64,000 nt of DNA from Deltaproteobacteria bacterium (GTDB lineage Bacteria; Myxococcota_A; Polyangia; Polyangiales; Ga0077539). The notes under the pieces were generated by a model. The model was not told where the DNA came from. It searched no databases and was given only the letters and a program-made list of their open reading frames with translations. Location of the stretch: positions 62,001 through 126,000 of the forward strand of contig JAUXYJ010000054.1 of assembly GCA_030694465.1 (NCBI GenBank), in the 5' to 3' direction. This document shows, one piece after another, positions 36,344 through 44,831 of this stretch. Position numbers and translations under genes: made by a program. Numbering within the stretch: position 1 is the first letter of the stretch; each line of letters starts with the position of its first letter.

Positions 36344-38607
36344 CGGACGCTGACTCTCAGCGCGTCGTCGCTCAGCTCGACCCGGAGGGCTTGGCGCGTC
36401 GTGGCAAGCGTAAGCGCAGGGTGCAAGATCTCAGATCGAACGCGCATTTGCAGCTCACGCGCGGTCTTGCAGTCTCGCGCGAGCCGCTGGACCACGGCGG
36501 GGTCGCACGTGAGCTCGAGTTGAAGCGACCCGAGCAGGCTCACCGTCTGATCGAGCTGTCGTTTGGCCAACGATTCGAGCGCGGACGCATCAAGCGTCTC
36601 AAACGAAATGACCCCGTCAAGAAGGGAGGCGAGCTGACGTCCCAACAGTGGATCTGCCTGATGAATCGCAGCACGTTCGTCCATGCGCGGGTCAAATCCG
36701 AGTCCACCGCGGGTGCGCGTCTCGCGGTCGGACACAAAGACAACCAGCGCTCGACGAAGCGACGCAGCTTCGCCGCGCGCGTCCACGAGGCTTCCCTGCG
36801 CGAGGGCCCCCGCGAGGAGCTGAAGGACCTCGGCGTGAGCTCTCTCAGGGTGGTCGAGCACCAAGAGCGTCGTGGGCCTCTGGCGCAGCGCACGGGGCAG
36901 CGCAGCGCCATCTTCGTAGCCAGCGTAGCCGGGGGTAGCACCGAGGAGCTTGGCGACGTCCTGGCGCTCGCTGAGGGCTCCTAAGTCTATGCGCAGGAGC
37001 GGGCGCTGCTCGTGATGGGCGAGGCGCGCGAGCGTCGTGTGCTTTCCGACCGAGGCAGGTCCAGCCAGCCAGAGCGTCGCAGACGGTCGAGCGTCGACGC
37101 GGTGGCTCAAGGCCGCGAAAGAGACCATCGTTGCCAGGCCGCGGAGCGCATCGTGGTTGCCACACACGTCCGCGAAGAGCGCCTGAGACAACCGCGCGAG
37201 CTGCTGCGAGGGCAGCTCACGGAGTCGCGAGACGTCACGGCCATCAAGCGCGGCGATCGCGCGCTCAAGATGCCCTTCAGTCAGCTTGCTTTCTGCAGCC
37301 TGACTCGCGAGCGCACACGCACGATCAAGGACGTCCGCGAGGACGTCGGGTACGGGGCGATCGGGCAGCCAAGTGCGCACCAAGCTCACGCACTGCTCAC
37401 CCACCACCGACGGAATCTCGAGGGCGTGATGGCGGCTGAGCGATTGCGAGAGAGCCTCGACGATGAGCCCCAGCGCTGCATCGTTGGGCTCAGCGATTTC
37501 GACACGCTCAAAGCGCCGCGCGAGCGCAGGATCCCGCTGAATACTTCGCTCAAAGCTCTCTGGCGTGGTGGCGCCAATGAGCGAGAGGTCACCGCGCGCC
37601 ATCGCCGGCTTGAGCGCCTCAGCAAGCGAGAGCTCGCCCTGTCCTGCGCCGGCGCGCGCGAGGGTGTGCACCTCGTCGACGAAGAGCAACACGTTGCGGT
37701 CCTCGCGGAGCTCTTCGAGCAGTCGCTGGAGCCTCGACTCAAGCTCGCCGCGCAGCGAGGTCCCCGCCATCAACGACGTCGCGCTGACCTCAATAATCTT
37801 TGCGCGTTGCAACCGCGCAGGCACCGAACCCGCCGCAATGCGCTGCGCGAGGCCTTCGACCACGGCGGTCTTTCCGACCCCAGCGGGACCCACCAAACAT
37901 GGGTTGCTCTTGCGCTGACGACAGAGCACATCGATCACGTGGTTGATCTCAAGATCTCGTCCACGAACGGGGTCCAGAGCCCCGTTGCGGGCCAGCTCTG
38001 TGAGATCTCGGCCCACGCGAGAGAGCAGCGTGCCTGTGCTCACGCGATCAGAGCCTCGGGGAGCCAGCGGTTGCGCGATCCGCGTGCGCAATCTCGCTTC
38101 AAGCGCGCGCGCAGCGGGCCGGTCACTCTCTCGCGCCAGGGCCTCAAGCGTCGGATGGAGCAGCGCCGGCGAGAGGGTCTCGCGCGCATCGAGCACGGTC
38201 AGCACATCGATGGCTTCGCCGACCTGACCGACTTGCATCAGCGCGACGCCTAAATTGACGCGCGCGACATCTTCGCCCTCATCCAGCGCAAGCGCTTCTC
38301 GTGCGGCCCGAATGCACTCGCGCGTGCGCCCAGCGGCAAGCAACACAGCGGCCCACCGAGCGAGGTACTTTGCGTTGCGAGGCGCCAGGCCTACTGCACG
38401 CTCGGCCGTCGCGATCGCGGCGAGGGTCTCACCCGAAGCGTGGTGCGCGAGGGCAAGAGCGCTGTGTGCTTCGGCGAGCTCGGGCGACGCCGAAACCCAG
38501 GCACGCGCGACCGAAAGGGCCTCTTGGAGTCGACCCGCTTTGACGTGCGTATCGACGACTAACGCCGTCGATTCATCTGGTTTTTTTCTATCAATGACGC
38601 GTCTCAT
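36340..38607 (-). CDS. TPR-ClpA/C-like double AAA+ protein with degenerate second ATPase
   Basis: 755 residues. About residues 1-170 are TPR repeats (AEAHSALALAHHASGETLAA) in place of the Clp N-domain. AAA+ 1 is intact: GPAGVGKTA at about 238, FVDEVH, and LARRFERV as arginine finger. AAA+ 2 is altered: Walker A reads GPASVGKHT at about 517 (Thr to His), Walker B LLVLDHPERAH (Glu to His), and the usual FRNRLD reads LASLLD, so the finger arginines are gone. The Walker-to-Walker distance of about 280 residues means no ClpB-type middle domain. The tripeptide LGF in GGLGFDP sits where ClpA/C/X carry the ClpP-docking loop. It could be an unfoldase or regulator using one ATPase ring. Ideal ribosome binding (AGGAGG, 5 nt before the ATG). 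Confidence 0.85.
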   Translation of the reverse strand: MRRVIDRKKPDESTALVVDTHVKAGRLQEALSVARAWVSASPELAEAHSALALAHHASGETLAAIATAERAVGLAPRNAKYLARWAAVLLAAGRTRECIRAAREALALDEGEDVARVNLGVALMQVGQVGEAIDVLTVLDARETLSPALLHPTLEALARESDRPAARALEARLRTRIAQPLAPRGSDRVSTGTLLSRVGRDLTELARNGALDPVRGRDLEINHVIDVLCRQRKSNPCLVGPAGVGKTAVVEGLAQRIAAGSVPARLQRAKIIEVSATSLMAGTSLRGELESRLQRLLEELREDRNVLLFVDEVHTLARAGAGQGELSLAEALKPAMARGDLSLIGATTPESFERSIQRDPALARRFERVEIAEPNDAALGLIVEALSQSLSRHHALEIPSVVGEQCVSLVRTWLPDRPVPDVLADVLDRACALASQAAESKLTEGHLERAIAALDGRDVSRLRELPSQQLARLSQALFADVCGNHDALRGLATMVSFAALSHRVDARPSATLWLAGPASVGKHTTLARLAHHEQRPLLRIDLGALSERQDVAKLLGATPGYAGYEDGAALPRALRQRPTTLLVLDHPERAHAEVLQLLAGALAQGSLVDARGEAASLRRALVVFVSDRETRTRGGLGFDPRMDERAAIHQADPLLGRQLASLLDGVISFETLDASALESLAKRQLDQTVSLLGSLQLELTCDPAVVQRLARDCKTARELQMRVRSEILHPALTLATTRQALRVELSDDALRVSVR

Positions 38608-39503
38608 ACTCGCCTCCTAGGCTGCGTAGTCGAGCACGAAGGACAAGATGACCGCGACGCTTCTCTGCAACATCGTGAGGTCTTGCAGCGTCGACACGGG
38701 ACGACACAGGTCTCACATCGCGATTGTGAACAACGTTCACAAATCCCCCAACGCGTGCTCACCCGACGGCAGCCGTCGCACAACGGCAAGAGCAGCCCCA
38801 ACGAGGCCAAATCATTGCGGACCTGAAGCGAGCGCTGGTGTCTGCCTTTTTGCAGCAAGAACTCAGCGGTCGAGCGCTCGATCGTGCGACGAGCGACCGC
38901 GATCGCGCGAAGTGAAGCTCCGGCAGTGTGGGTCCGTGCGGTCTGGGTGATCGCCGCGATCGCCTCGGTGGACCGCGCAGCGCGCTGATCGAGGGGCGCT
39001 TCGTCAATGCGCTGCTGTCCCCACGCTGCGATGCCCACGAGCTGCTGAGTCCAACGGTCCATCGTAGCCGAACTCGCGAGAGCCAAGCGATCGCGCACGT
39101 GTCCATCGATGAGCATTTTTGCACGGACAATCGCTGGCTCCAGCCACTCGGTGCCAGGTTCGCTCGGCGAGACCACGACGCCCGCGCCGAACGTCACAGC
39201 CATCTGCGCACGCGTCGCGCCCTCCGCGCCGCAGAGCGTGGGCGCATCGTCGTCGATCGCGAGCGTCTCGAGCAAAAATGGCCGATGGGGGCTGTGATCA
39301 AGCGAGCAGACCCAGACGGTCGCGACGGTCGTCGTGGCCTCGACACGGGCGGTGACCCGACGGATCTTTGCGCCGGCACACCCGCGAAGCGAATAGTCCT
39401 TTGCATGTTCAATCGGCACGACACGCTCGTCGCAGACATGCAGAGTGGATACGTCTGTACGTGTCACGGGGCGCCTCTCGCTTGGGGACTTTGAGCAGTC
39501 CAT
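38604..39503 (-). CDS. Cys-rich, probable zinc-binding protein
   Basis: 299 residues. The N-terminal 240 residues are mixed alpha/beta with no recognised family. The final 59 hold twelve Cys (about residues 242, 245, 255, 258, 263, 266, 270, 273, 278, 279, 287, 290), mostly in CxxC pairs (LCDGCRR, CERC, CETC, CRRC, CPSC), as in multi-site zinc ribbons or treble clefs. It starts 12 bp after the previous gene and its stop overlaps the Clp-like start by 4 bp. A role as adaptor or sensor for the flanking ATPases is inferred. Confidence 0.65.
   Translation of the reverse strand: MDCSKSPSERRPVTRTDVSTLHVCDERVVPIEHAKDYSLRGCAGAKIRRVTARVEATTTVATVWVCSLDHSPHRPFLLETLAIDDDAPTLCGAEGATRAQMAVTFGAGVVVSPSEPGTEWLEPAIVRAKMLIDGHVRDRLALASSATMDRWTQQLVGIAAWGQQRIDEAPLDQRAARSTEAIAAITQTARTHTAGASLRAIAVARRTIERSTAEFLLQKGRHQRSLQVRNDLASLGLLLPLCDGCRRVSTRWGICERCSQSRCETCVVPCRRCKTSRCCREASRSSCPSCSTTQPRRRV
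38613..38618 (-). promoter_or_regulatory. Perfect Shine-Dalgarno for the TPR-Clp-like gene
   Basis: AGGAGG on the minus strand, 5 nt before ATG 38607 and within the 3' end of the Cys-rich gene. It shows that the Clp-like gene is translated efficiently in its own right as well as through its 4-bp coupling. Confidence 0.75.
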
Positions 39504-39515
39504 TGCCTGCCGAAT

Positions 39516-40385
39516 TTACCTTTCATAGCGCAGCGTCCAGCCATCGATGGCGAGGTGCTTAGAGCCTGGCCAGCACGCCATAGGCGCTCTGAAACCGGGT
39601 GTACTCGGAAGGACAGATTGCGCCAGCGCGAGTGACATCGAAGCGTCATCACGGCTCGTGCGACCCTCCATCAGCGGGCCGAAGCGCTGCAAGAAATGGC
39701 GTCTGGTGCCGACGAGCTCTGGATGGATCAACGCGAGGATCGCGTGCAACGATCGCAGCCCATCGGCTAGCGGATTGCGCGACGCGATGATCACCGCGGG
39801 GTGACTCGAGAGGACACGCGCCTCGTCGCGACGCACCCGCAGGTCGTCGTCAAGGTCGAGCCAAAGGACCGCGTCTGGGAGGAGCTCTCGCGGTGCGCGA
39901 GCCAAATCTCTGCGCGGGCGCTGGACAAAGCGCGCGGGGTCCATGGTTGCGCTTGGCACCCTGCAATCGCCGAATCGGATCACAGCTACCCCCGTGATCC
40001 CTGTTGTAAGCGCGCGGATGAGAGACCAACGCTCGTCCACCGACGAAGCCCACAGCGCACGCCGCAGGGTCTGTGCAAAAAAGGCGTCGCGCTGAGGCTG
40101 CGATGGGGCGCCTTCGCTCGCGAGGGTGTCGGACCATTGTGCCAAGAATTGCTGCAATTCGTCTGCTGTTTGCGTCAAAACGGATGTGGGGATCGTGACG
40201 TCGAGCTCGACTTCTGGTGCTTCGAAAGCGAGGTGGATCCAACGCGATGAGACTGGAGCGCCGCATTGTCTGCACGTCGCTTGCTGCGCCGACTCGAGCC
40301 AGCCACAACGCACACATGCGACGCTTGAGCCCTCGACGGCGAGGTCGACGGTCCGTGTTGCACTGTCCCTTGAAGGAGCTCGCAT
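39516..40385 (-). CDS. Zinc-ribbon protein of unknown function
   Basis: 289 residues from ATG 40385. A four-Cys ribbon is at the N-terminus (C24, C27, C38, C41: ACVRCGWLESAQQATCRQCG). The remainder is alpha/beta (ELQQFLAQWSDTL, AVIRFGDCRVP, DAVLWLDLDDDLRV, HPAVIIASRNPLADGL) and unassigned. The longer open frame would overlap the upstream ATPase gene; ATG 40385 leaves a 4-bp gap and is preferred. Lying between two AAA+ genes and next to another Cys-rich gene, it is probably part of one complex. Confidence 0.6.
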   Translation of the reverse strand: MRAPSRDSATRTVDLAVEGSSVACVRCGWLESAQQATCRQCGAPVSSRWIHLAFEAPEVELDVTIPTSVLTQTADELQQFLAQWSDTLASEGAPSQPQRDAFFAQTLRRALWASSVDERWSLIRALTTGITGVAVIRFGDCRVPSATMDPARFVQRPRRDLARAPRELLPDAVLWLDLDDDLRVRRDEARVLSSHPAVIIASRNPLADGLRSLHAILALIHPELVGTRRHFLQRFGPLMEGRTSRDDASMSLALAQSVLPSTPGFRAPMACWPGSKHLAIDGWTLRYER

Positions 40386-40389
40386 GCGA

Positions 40390-41904
40390 CTACAGCGCCA
40401 CGCGGGGCTCTTGCGATTCGCTCGCCCAGCGCGCGCGGCCGTGCGCCCAGCGACGGAGCGCGTCGAGCGACTCGGGAGACAAGCGAGACAGCGGAACCAG
40501 CGCCCTCGCTGCGGCCGACAGGTCACCGCTCTCGAGCGGGCGAGATTCGGCGAAGGCCTGGAGAATGGCTGAGACTACGCACTGCTCGAGCTCGGCTCCG
40601 ACGAAGCCCTCGGTGTTCTTCGCGAACGTGTCGAGGTCGAGCGAGCCGGACATCTGTTTGCGCCGCTGGAGGTGAATGAGCGCGATCTCTGCGCGCTCGT
40701 TTTTGGTGGGCAGATCCACGAAGAAGAGCTCATCGAAGCGCCCTCTCCGGAGCAGCTCAGGAGGGAGTGATTGCACATCGTTCGTGGTCGCGACGACAAA
40801 GACAGACTCGCGATGCTCTTGCAACCACGTGAGCAAATACCCAAGCATTCGTGAGCTCGTCCCCGAATCGCCGCCGCCATCGACCCCCGCGAGTGAGCGC
40901 GACAGCTCGTCGATCCACAAGACACACGGCGCCATGCTCTCTGCCTGCGCGAGCGCCCTACGAAGGTTGGCTTCGGACGCGCCTACAAGGCTCTGCATGA
41001 GCTTGCCGACGTCGAGCCGAAAGAGCGGCAGGCCCCAGCGCGATGCGATCGCCCGCGCCATCGAGCTCTTGCCGCAGCCTTGCACTCCCAAGAGCAGAAG
41101 CCCTTTGGGTGCGTCGATGCCGGCCTCGCGGGCGGCGGCCGTGAGGGCGACTTGGCGGAGGTCTAGCCATCGCTTCAACTGCTGCATTCCGCCAAGCGAA
41201 TCGAGTGAAGTGTCACTCTCGATGGCCTCTAAGAGCGCCTCGGCACGCAGCGAATCTCTACGCATTCGTTGCACTGTCGCAACGATGGCAGCAAAAGATC
41301 GGTCCTGTTGCTGCAGCGCAACGGTGAGCGCATTCGAGAGCTGTGCGAGCTGCATTCCACGTGCAAATAGGCAGAGCTCTTGCGTTTGAGCTTCGGTCCA
41401 CATAGTGGGCAACACCGCGTGTCTTAACAGCGCGCGCGCGACCTTGGACACCTCGTCCAGCTCGGGTGGACCGATCTCGAGGTTGAGGCACTGACTCGCA
41501 AGATCACTGTTCGGACAAGCGACAGGGCACACCACAAGCACGCTCCGACCCTCGGGCGCCAGGCGAGCGCTCAGCTCTTTGAGTCGGCGCGCAAAGACGG
41601 CCTGTGGCAAGAACGGGTGCGGATCGCACAGGACCAACACCGCGGGGCCCTCGCCACGACAGAAGTGCTCGAGCGCTTCGTTGGGGTCTGTGGTTCTTGG
41701 ATCAACGGTCTCGTAGCTTGAGACTGCGCGCAGTCCACGTGTGGCGGACCACAAGGACAGCGGCCGCGCAAGCTTCACGCAAAGCGCCTGAACCGCTGCG
41801 ATCACGCGGTCTTCTTCGTCGCACCGCACCCACGCAAGCGGGAGGGCCGCAGAAAAAATCTGCTCCAATTTTGAGTTCAGTGTCTCGCGCGAATGACCTG
41901 TCAC
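40390..41904 (-). CDS. AAA+ ATPase, Ycf46-like
   Basis: 504 residues from a GTG at 41904. Start is placed there because TLNSKLEQIFSAALPLAWVR is the usual N-terminus of Ycf46-type ATPases, and everything upstream in the frame is antisense to maf. The first half is the degenerate alpha/beta domain of the family (GPAVLVLCDPHPFL). The AAA+ module has LGVQGCGKSS at about 273, CVLWIDELS at about 330 and RRGRFDELFFVDLP. Known members affect inorganic-carbon use in cyanobacteria, and their biochemical role is unclear. It heads the five-gene minus-strand operon ending at 35459. Confidence 0.85.
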   Translation of the reverse strand: MTGHSRETLNSKLEQIFSAALPLAWVRCDEEDRVIAAVQALCVKLARPLSLWSATRGLRAVSSYETVDPRTTDPNEALEHFCRGEGPAVLVLCDPHPFLPQAVFARRLKELSARLAPEGRSVLVVCPVACPNSDLASQCLNLEIGPPELDEVSKVARALLRHAVLPTMWTEAQTQELCLFARGMQLAQLSNALTVALQQQDRSFAAIVATVQRMRRDSLRAEALLEAIESDTSLDSLGGMQQLKRWLDLRQVALTAAAREAGIDAPKGLLLLGVQGCGKSSMARAIASRWGLPLFRLDVGKLMQSLVGASEANLRRALAQAESMAPCVLWIDELSRSLAGVDGGGDSGTSSRMLGYLLTWLQEHRESVFVVATTNDVQSLPPELLRRGRFDELFFVDLPTKNERAEIALIHLQRRKQMSGSLDLDTFAKNTEGFVGAELEQCVVSAILQAFAESRPLESGDLSAAARALVPLSRLSPESLDALRRWAHGRARWASESQEPRVAL

Positions 41905-41994
41905 CGCAGCGATCAAAGCACACTCTCTCTCGCTCTGCAGGGCGCACTTTGGTTGACGAAATTCGAAAGCAAGGCATGGTGCTCTCTGCCTGCT

Positions 41995-42633
41995 ATGTGG
42001 CACCGAATATCCCCCCAAGCTCCACTCATTCTCGGCTCTCAATCTCCACGACGCGCAGAGCTCCTTGCGCAGTGCCAGATCCCCTTCGAGGTCTTCGTCG
42101 CGCCCATTGATGAGCGACTGCAGCCGGGCGAGCGTCACGACGCGCTCGCGACACGCCTCGCTCGCCAGAAGGGCGCCGCGACGCTCTACGCGTACCAACG
42201 CGCGGGCAACGACGCGACAGGGCGGCTGTTCTTGTGTGCAGACACGATCGTTCATTTCGCTGGCGAATTGCTCGGAAAACCTCGCGACGCCGAGGACGCC
42301 AAGCGCATGCTCCACATGCTCTCGGGCCGCACCCACCAGGTGACGACCGGCTTTGTGCTTCACGGCTCGGACCTGTTCGATACGCCCGCGTACGCAGAGA
42401 CAAGCGCGGTCACGTTTCGCTCGCTCCGCGACGAAGAGATCAAGCGCTACGTGGCGACCCAAGAAGGCCTGGACAAGGCCGGCGGTTACGCGATCCAGGG
42501 TCTCGCTGGCGCGTTCTGTGAACGCATCGAGGGGTCGTACAGCAACATCGTGGGTCTGCCGATCCACCGCGTCGTAGAGATTCTTTTGGAGCTCGGAGTC
42601 ATCGACGGATTTCCGCTGGGCGAGGCCACGTGA
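41995..42633 (+). CDS. maf: Maf-like nucleotide pyrophosphatase
   Basis: 212 residues. Maf proteins hydrolyse non-canonical or modified nucleoside triphosphates (dTTP/UTP or m7GTP class) and have been linked to septum control. ILGSQSPRRAELL is the signature N-terminus, followed by CADTIVHFAGELLGKP, the GRTHQVTTGF strand and KAGGYAIQGLAGAF. ATG 41995 is chosen because it directly precedes the first strand. It is divergent from the Ycf46-like gene (90 bp) and its stop overlaps the GTG of the next gene. Confidence 0.92.
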   Translation: MWHRISPQAPLILGSQSPRRAELLAQCQIPFEVFVAPIDERLQPGERHDALATRLARQKGAATLYAYQRAGNDATGRLFLCADTIVHFAGELLGKPRDAEDAKRMLHMLSGRTHQVTTGFVLHGSDLFDTPAYAETSAVTFRSLRDEEIKRYVATQEGLDKAGGYAIQGLAGAFCERIEGSYSNIVGLPIHRVVEILLELGVIDGFPLGEAT

Positions 42634-43304
42634 ACCTCGCCGACAGAGCGGCTGTGGTAGAGACGCGTATCGTAGACGCTTGTAAAAAAGCTGGTCGATC
42701 ACGCAGCGAGGTCACACTTGTCGCGGTCTCGAAGCGCCACCCCTTCGCGGCGGTGCTCGAGGCCTACGACGCAGGGCTTCGTGATTTTGGCGAGAACTAC
42801 GCGCAAGAGCTCACTGAAAAGAGCGCCCTCTCTGATCTGCCCGACGTGCGATGGCACATGATCGGCCACCTTCAGCGCAACAAGTGTCGCGACGTCGTAC
42901 CGATTGCCCACATGATTCACACGGCGGACACTCTGCGACTCGGAGAGGCGATCGCTCGCCACGCGACAGCCTGCGGCCGCGACGCGTCGGTCTTGGTGCA
43001 AGTCAACGTGGGAGGCGAAGCGCAAAAAGAGGGCTGCCATCCCCACGAGCTCGCGGCGTTGCTTGAGCAGCTACGGAGCCTCTCGTCGCTCGTGGTTCGC
43101 GGGCTGATGACCGTACCGCCGGTGGCCACTGACGAGCACCCCGCGTCGCGCTATTTCGAGGCGCTTGCGAGCCTGCGAGACCGTCACGGTGGCGCGACAG
43201 CGCTACCAGAGCTCTCGATGGGGATGACCGTCGACCTCGAAGCCGCGATCGCGGCTGGCGCGACCATCGTGCGCGTGGGTACAGCCATTTTTGGCGAACG
43301 CTAG
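42630..43304 (+). CDS. yggS: PLP homeostasis protein, YggS/PROSC family
   Basis: 224 residues of a single-domain fold-type III pyridoxal-phosphate protein, thought to buffer PLP and affect amino-acid pools. TLVAVSKRHPFAAV holds the PLP Lys, followed by FGENYAQEL, WHMIGHLQRNK, VLVQVNVGGEAQKEG and LSMGMTVDLEAAIAAGATIV. GTG 42630 overlaps the maf stop. The gene often neighbours cell-division genes, which fits zapA immediately downstream on the opposite strand. The 3' ends overlap by 4 bp. Confidence 0.95.
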   Translation: MNLADRAAVVETRIVDACKKAGRSRSEVTLVAVSKRHPFAAVLEAYDAGLRDFGENYAQELTEKSALSDLPDVRWHMIGHLQRNKCRDVVPIAHMIHTADTLRLGEAIARHATACGRDASVLVQVNVGGEAQKEGCHPHELAALLEQLRSLSSLVVRGLMTVPPVATDEHPASRYFEALASLRDRHGGATALPELSMGMTVDLEAAIAAGATIVRVGTAIFGER

Positions 43305-43696
43305 CCTACGTCTGAAGCGAGGGCGTCCGTGGCGTCATCCATCTGCAAGCTCCGGTCGATCTCCTCGATCGCCTGCGCGACAAGCCGGCGCGCAGAGTCT
43401 TCGACGGCGCGCGAGTGCGCGTGGGCACGCTCAAGCTCTTCGCGAGACTGAATCTGGACGGATGTCAGCTGGTCGCGCGTGGATGCAAGCTCGTCCGCAA
43501 GATCGAGCGCGACCATCGCCAGGAGCGTCGCAGGAGGTGCGGTCTTGGCGTTGCTTTGCAGCACCAAATAGCGATCGTTGACCTGTGCTGCGAGCGCGAG
43601 AAGCTGCTCATCCGAGCCGTGGGCTCGGAGTCGAAGACGCTGCCCCCCGATCTCGAGCGTCAGCGCTTGTCGCGCTCTGTCAGGATCGACTGTCAC
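43301..43696 (-). CDS. zapA: Cell division protein ZapA
   Basis: 131 residues. ZapA bundles FtsZ at the Z-ring. The N-terminal beta hairpin and helix (LEIGGQRLRLRAHGSDEQLL), the segment ATLLAMVALDLADEL and a long C-terminal coiled coil (QSREELERAHAHSRAVEDSA) match the family in size and order. It starts at GTG 43696. The convergent overlap with the yggS-type gene leaves no terminator. Confidence 0.8.
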   Translation of the reverse strand: MTVDPDRARQALTLEIGGQRLRLRAHGSDEQLLALAAQVNDRYLVLQSNAKTAPPATLLAMVALDLADELASTRDQLTSVQIQSREELERAHAHSRAVEDSARRLVAQAIEEIDRSLQMDDATDALASDVG

Positions 43697-43799
43697 AGAG
43701 ACAAACTACCGAGCACGCGCGCCGCGAGCAAGTGTAGATAGGTCAACTCGTACGGGTAAATCACGATGCCCACAACAGACCACGTCAATGTGCCGCAAG

Positions 43800-44822
43800 T
43801 CAGTCGTCGAGGTCATCGGTGGCAGGCGAGTCTGACGAGCGACGCAGGATCGTCCCGATGAAGGCCGTGGGGTCAAAGCCCAGGAGGCTCTCGAGGGTCG
43901 AGAGGGCGCCCGCGCGCTGAATCGCGCTCTCAATCCACGGGGAAAATCGCTCAAAAATCCCACCCGTCATGACTCTCGCGGTCGAGAACGCGCCGCGCAC
44001 CGCGCTGGTCCCAACGGCAGCTCGCACAAACGGCGGCATGGGCTCTACCACGACCTCTCCGGCCGCGATCGAGCGCGCCCACGCGCCGTCTTCGCCGGCC
44101 CGCAAGAGCCCATGGACGAGCTCATAAGACGCCATCAATCCCCAATGCGGTGGAGCGTGAGCTTGCCTCAGCCAGCTGCCGATCTTCGAGGCGCTCAGTT
44201 GTCCGCGCAGCGATGCCCCAGGGATGGCCGAATAGAGGCACTCGGGCCCCAAGAGCTGCAACGAATCGTCGCGGGAGCGGACCAGCGCGGCAAAGGTATC
44301 CAGCGAGCCGTCTGGATGCGTCAGCGCAACGAAGGCAGAGCGATCGCGAGGCAAGACCAGATTGGCCACCGCTGACAACACAGCCTCGGTGGGTCTCGGG
44401 AGGCTCTCGCCCAACAAGGCGGGCCACACATGGAGCTTTTTCGCCTCGATGTCCTCGCGGATCGCCTCGAGCAACAGCAGCCAAGCTTCGGCGCGGCTCG
44501 CCGTGGGGTCGATACGAGCGCCCCAGCGGTCCAACAGATTGCCGAGAGCTCCGTGCGAAATCGCGATGACAAACGCGCTCTGCTCGTCGCTCGCGAGCTT
44601 CTCGAGCCCCAGGGGGCCATTCCACGCGCCGAGCGTCACGGCGCCTCGGTGCGAATGAATGGCATGCAGGATCTCATCGCCCTCAAACGCGAGGAGCAAG
44701 AGCCCACCGCGGCTCTCTGCACGCCGCTGGGACTCGTGGGGAGCGCGCGACGCCATCCCGGGCGCGATCAAGGTGATCAAGCGATGCCAACTGCGGCTAT
44801 CAAACGCGGATACTTCGATCAC
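43800..44822 (-). CDS. Protein of unknown function (340 aa)
   Basis: 340 residues from GTG 44822, 9 bp after the TIM-barrel gene. No signal peptide; one domain of alternating strands and helices (GGLLLLAFEGDEILHAIHS, SDEQSAFVIAISHGALGNLL, HVWPALLGESLPRPTEAV) with an acidic C-terminal tail. Short segments such as DEILHAIHSHRGAVTLG hint at a roadblock- or heme-NO-like fold, but I cannot name it. It is the last gene of the minus-strand group 43800-48843. Confidence 0.5.
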   Translation of the reverse strand: MIEVSAFDSRSWHRLITLIAPGMASRAPHESQRRAESRGGLLLLAFEGDEILHAIHSHRGAVTLGAWNGPLGLEKLASDEQSAFVIAISHGALGNLLDRWGARIDPTASRAEAWLLLLEAIREDIEAKKLHVWPALLGESLPRPTEAVLSAVANLVLPRDRSAFVALTHPDGSLDTFAALVRSRDDSLQLLGPECLYSAIPGASLRGQLSASKIGSWLRQAHAPPHWGLMASYELVHGLLRAGEDGAWARSIAAGEVVVEPMPPFVRAAVGTSAVRGAFSTARVMTGGIFERFSPWIESAIQRAGALSTLESLLGFDPTAFIGTILRRSSDSPATDDLDD

Positions 44823-44831
44823 AAATCCCTC

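Noticed and set aside
37012..38253. 413-residue rightward open frame inside the Clp-like gene
   Set aside because: Antisense to recognised Walker and TPR motifs and rich in Arg, typical of a GC-rich shadow.
41905..42702. 266-residue N-terminal extension of the Ycf46-like frame
   Set aside because: It is antisense to maf and has no family similarity; the Ycf46 N-terminus begins at 41904.
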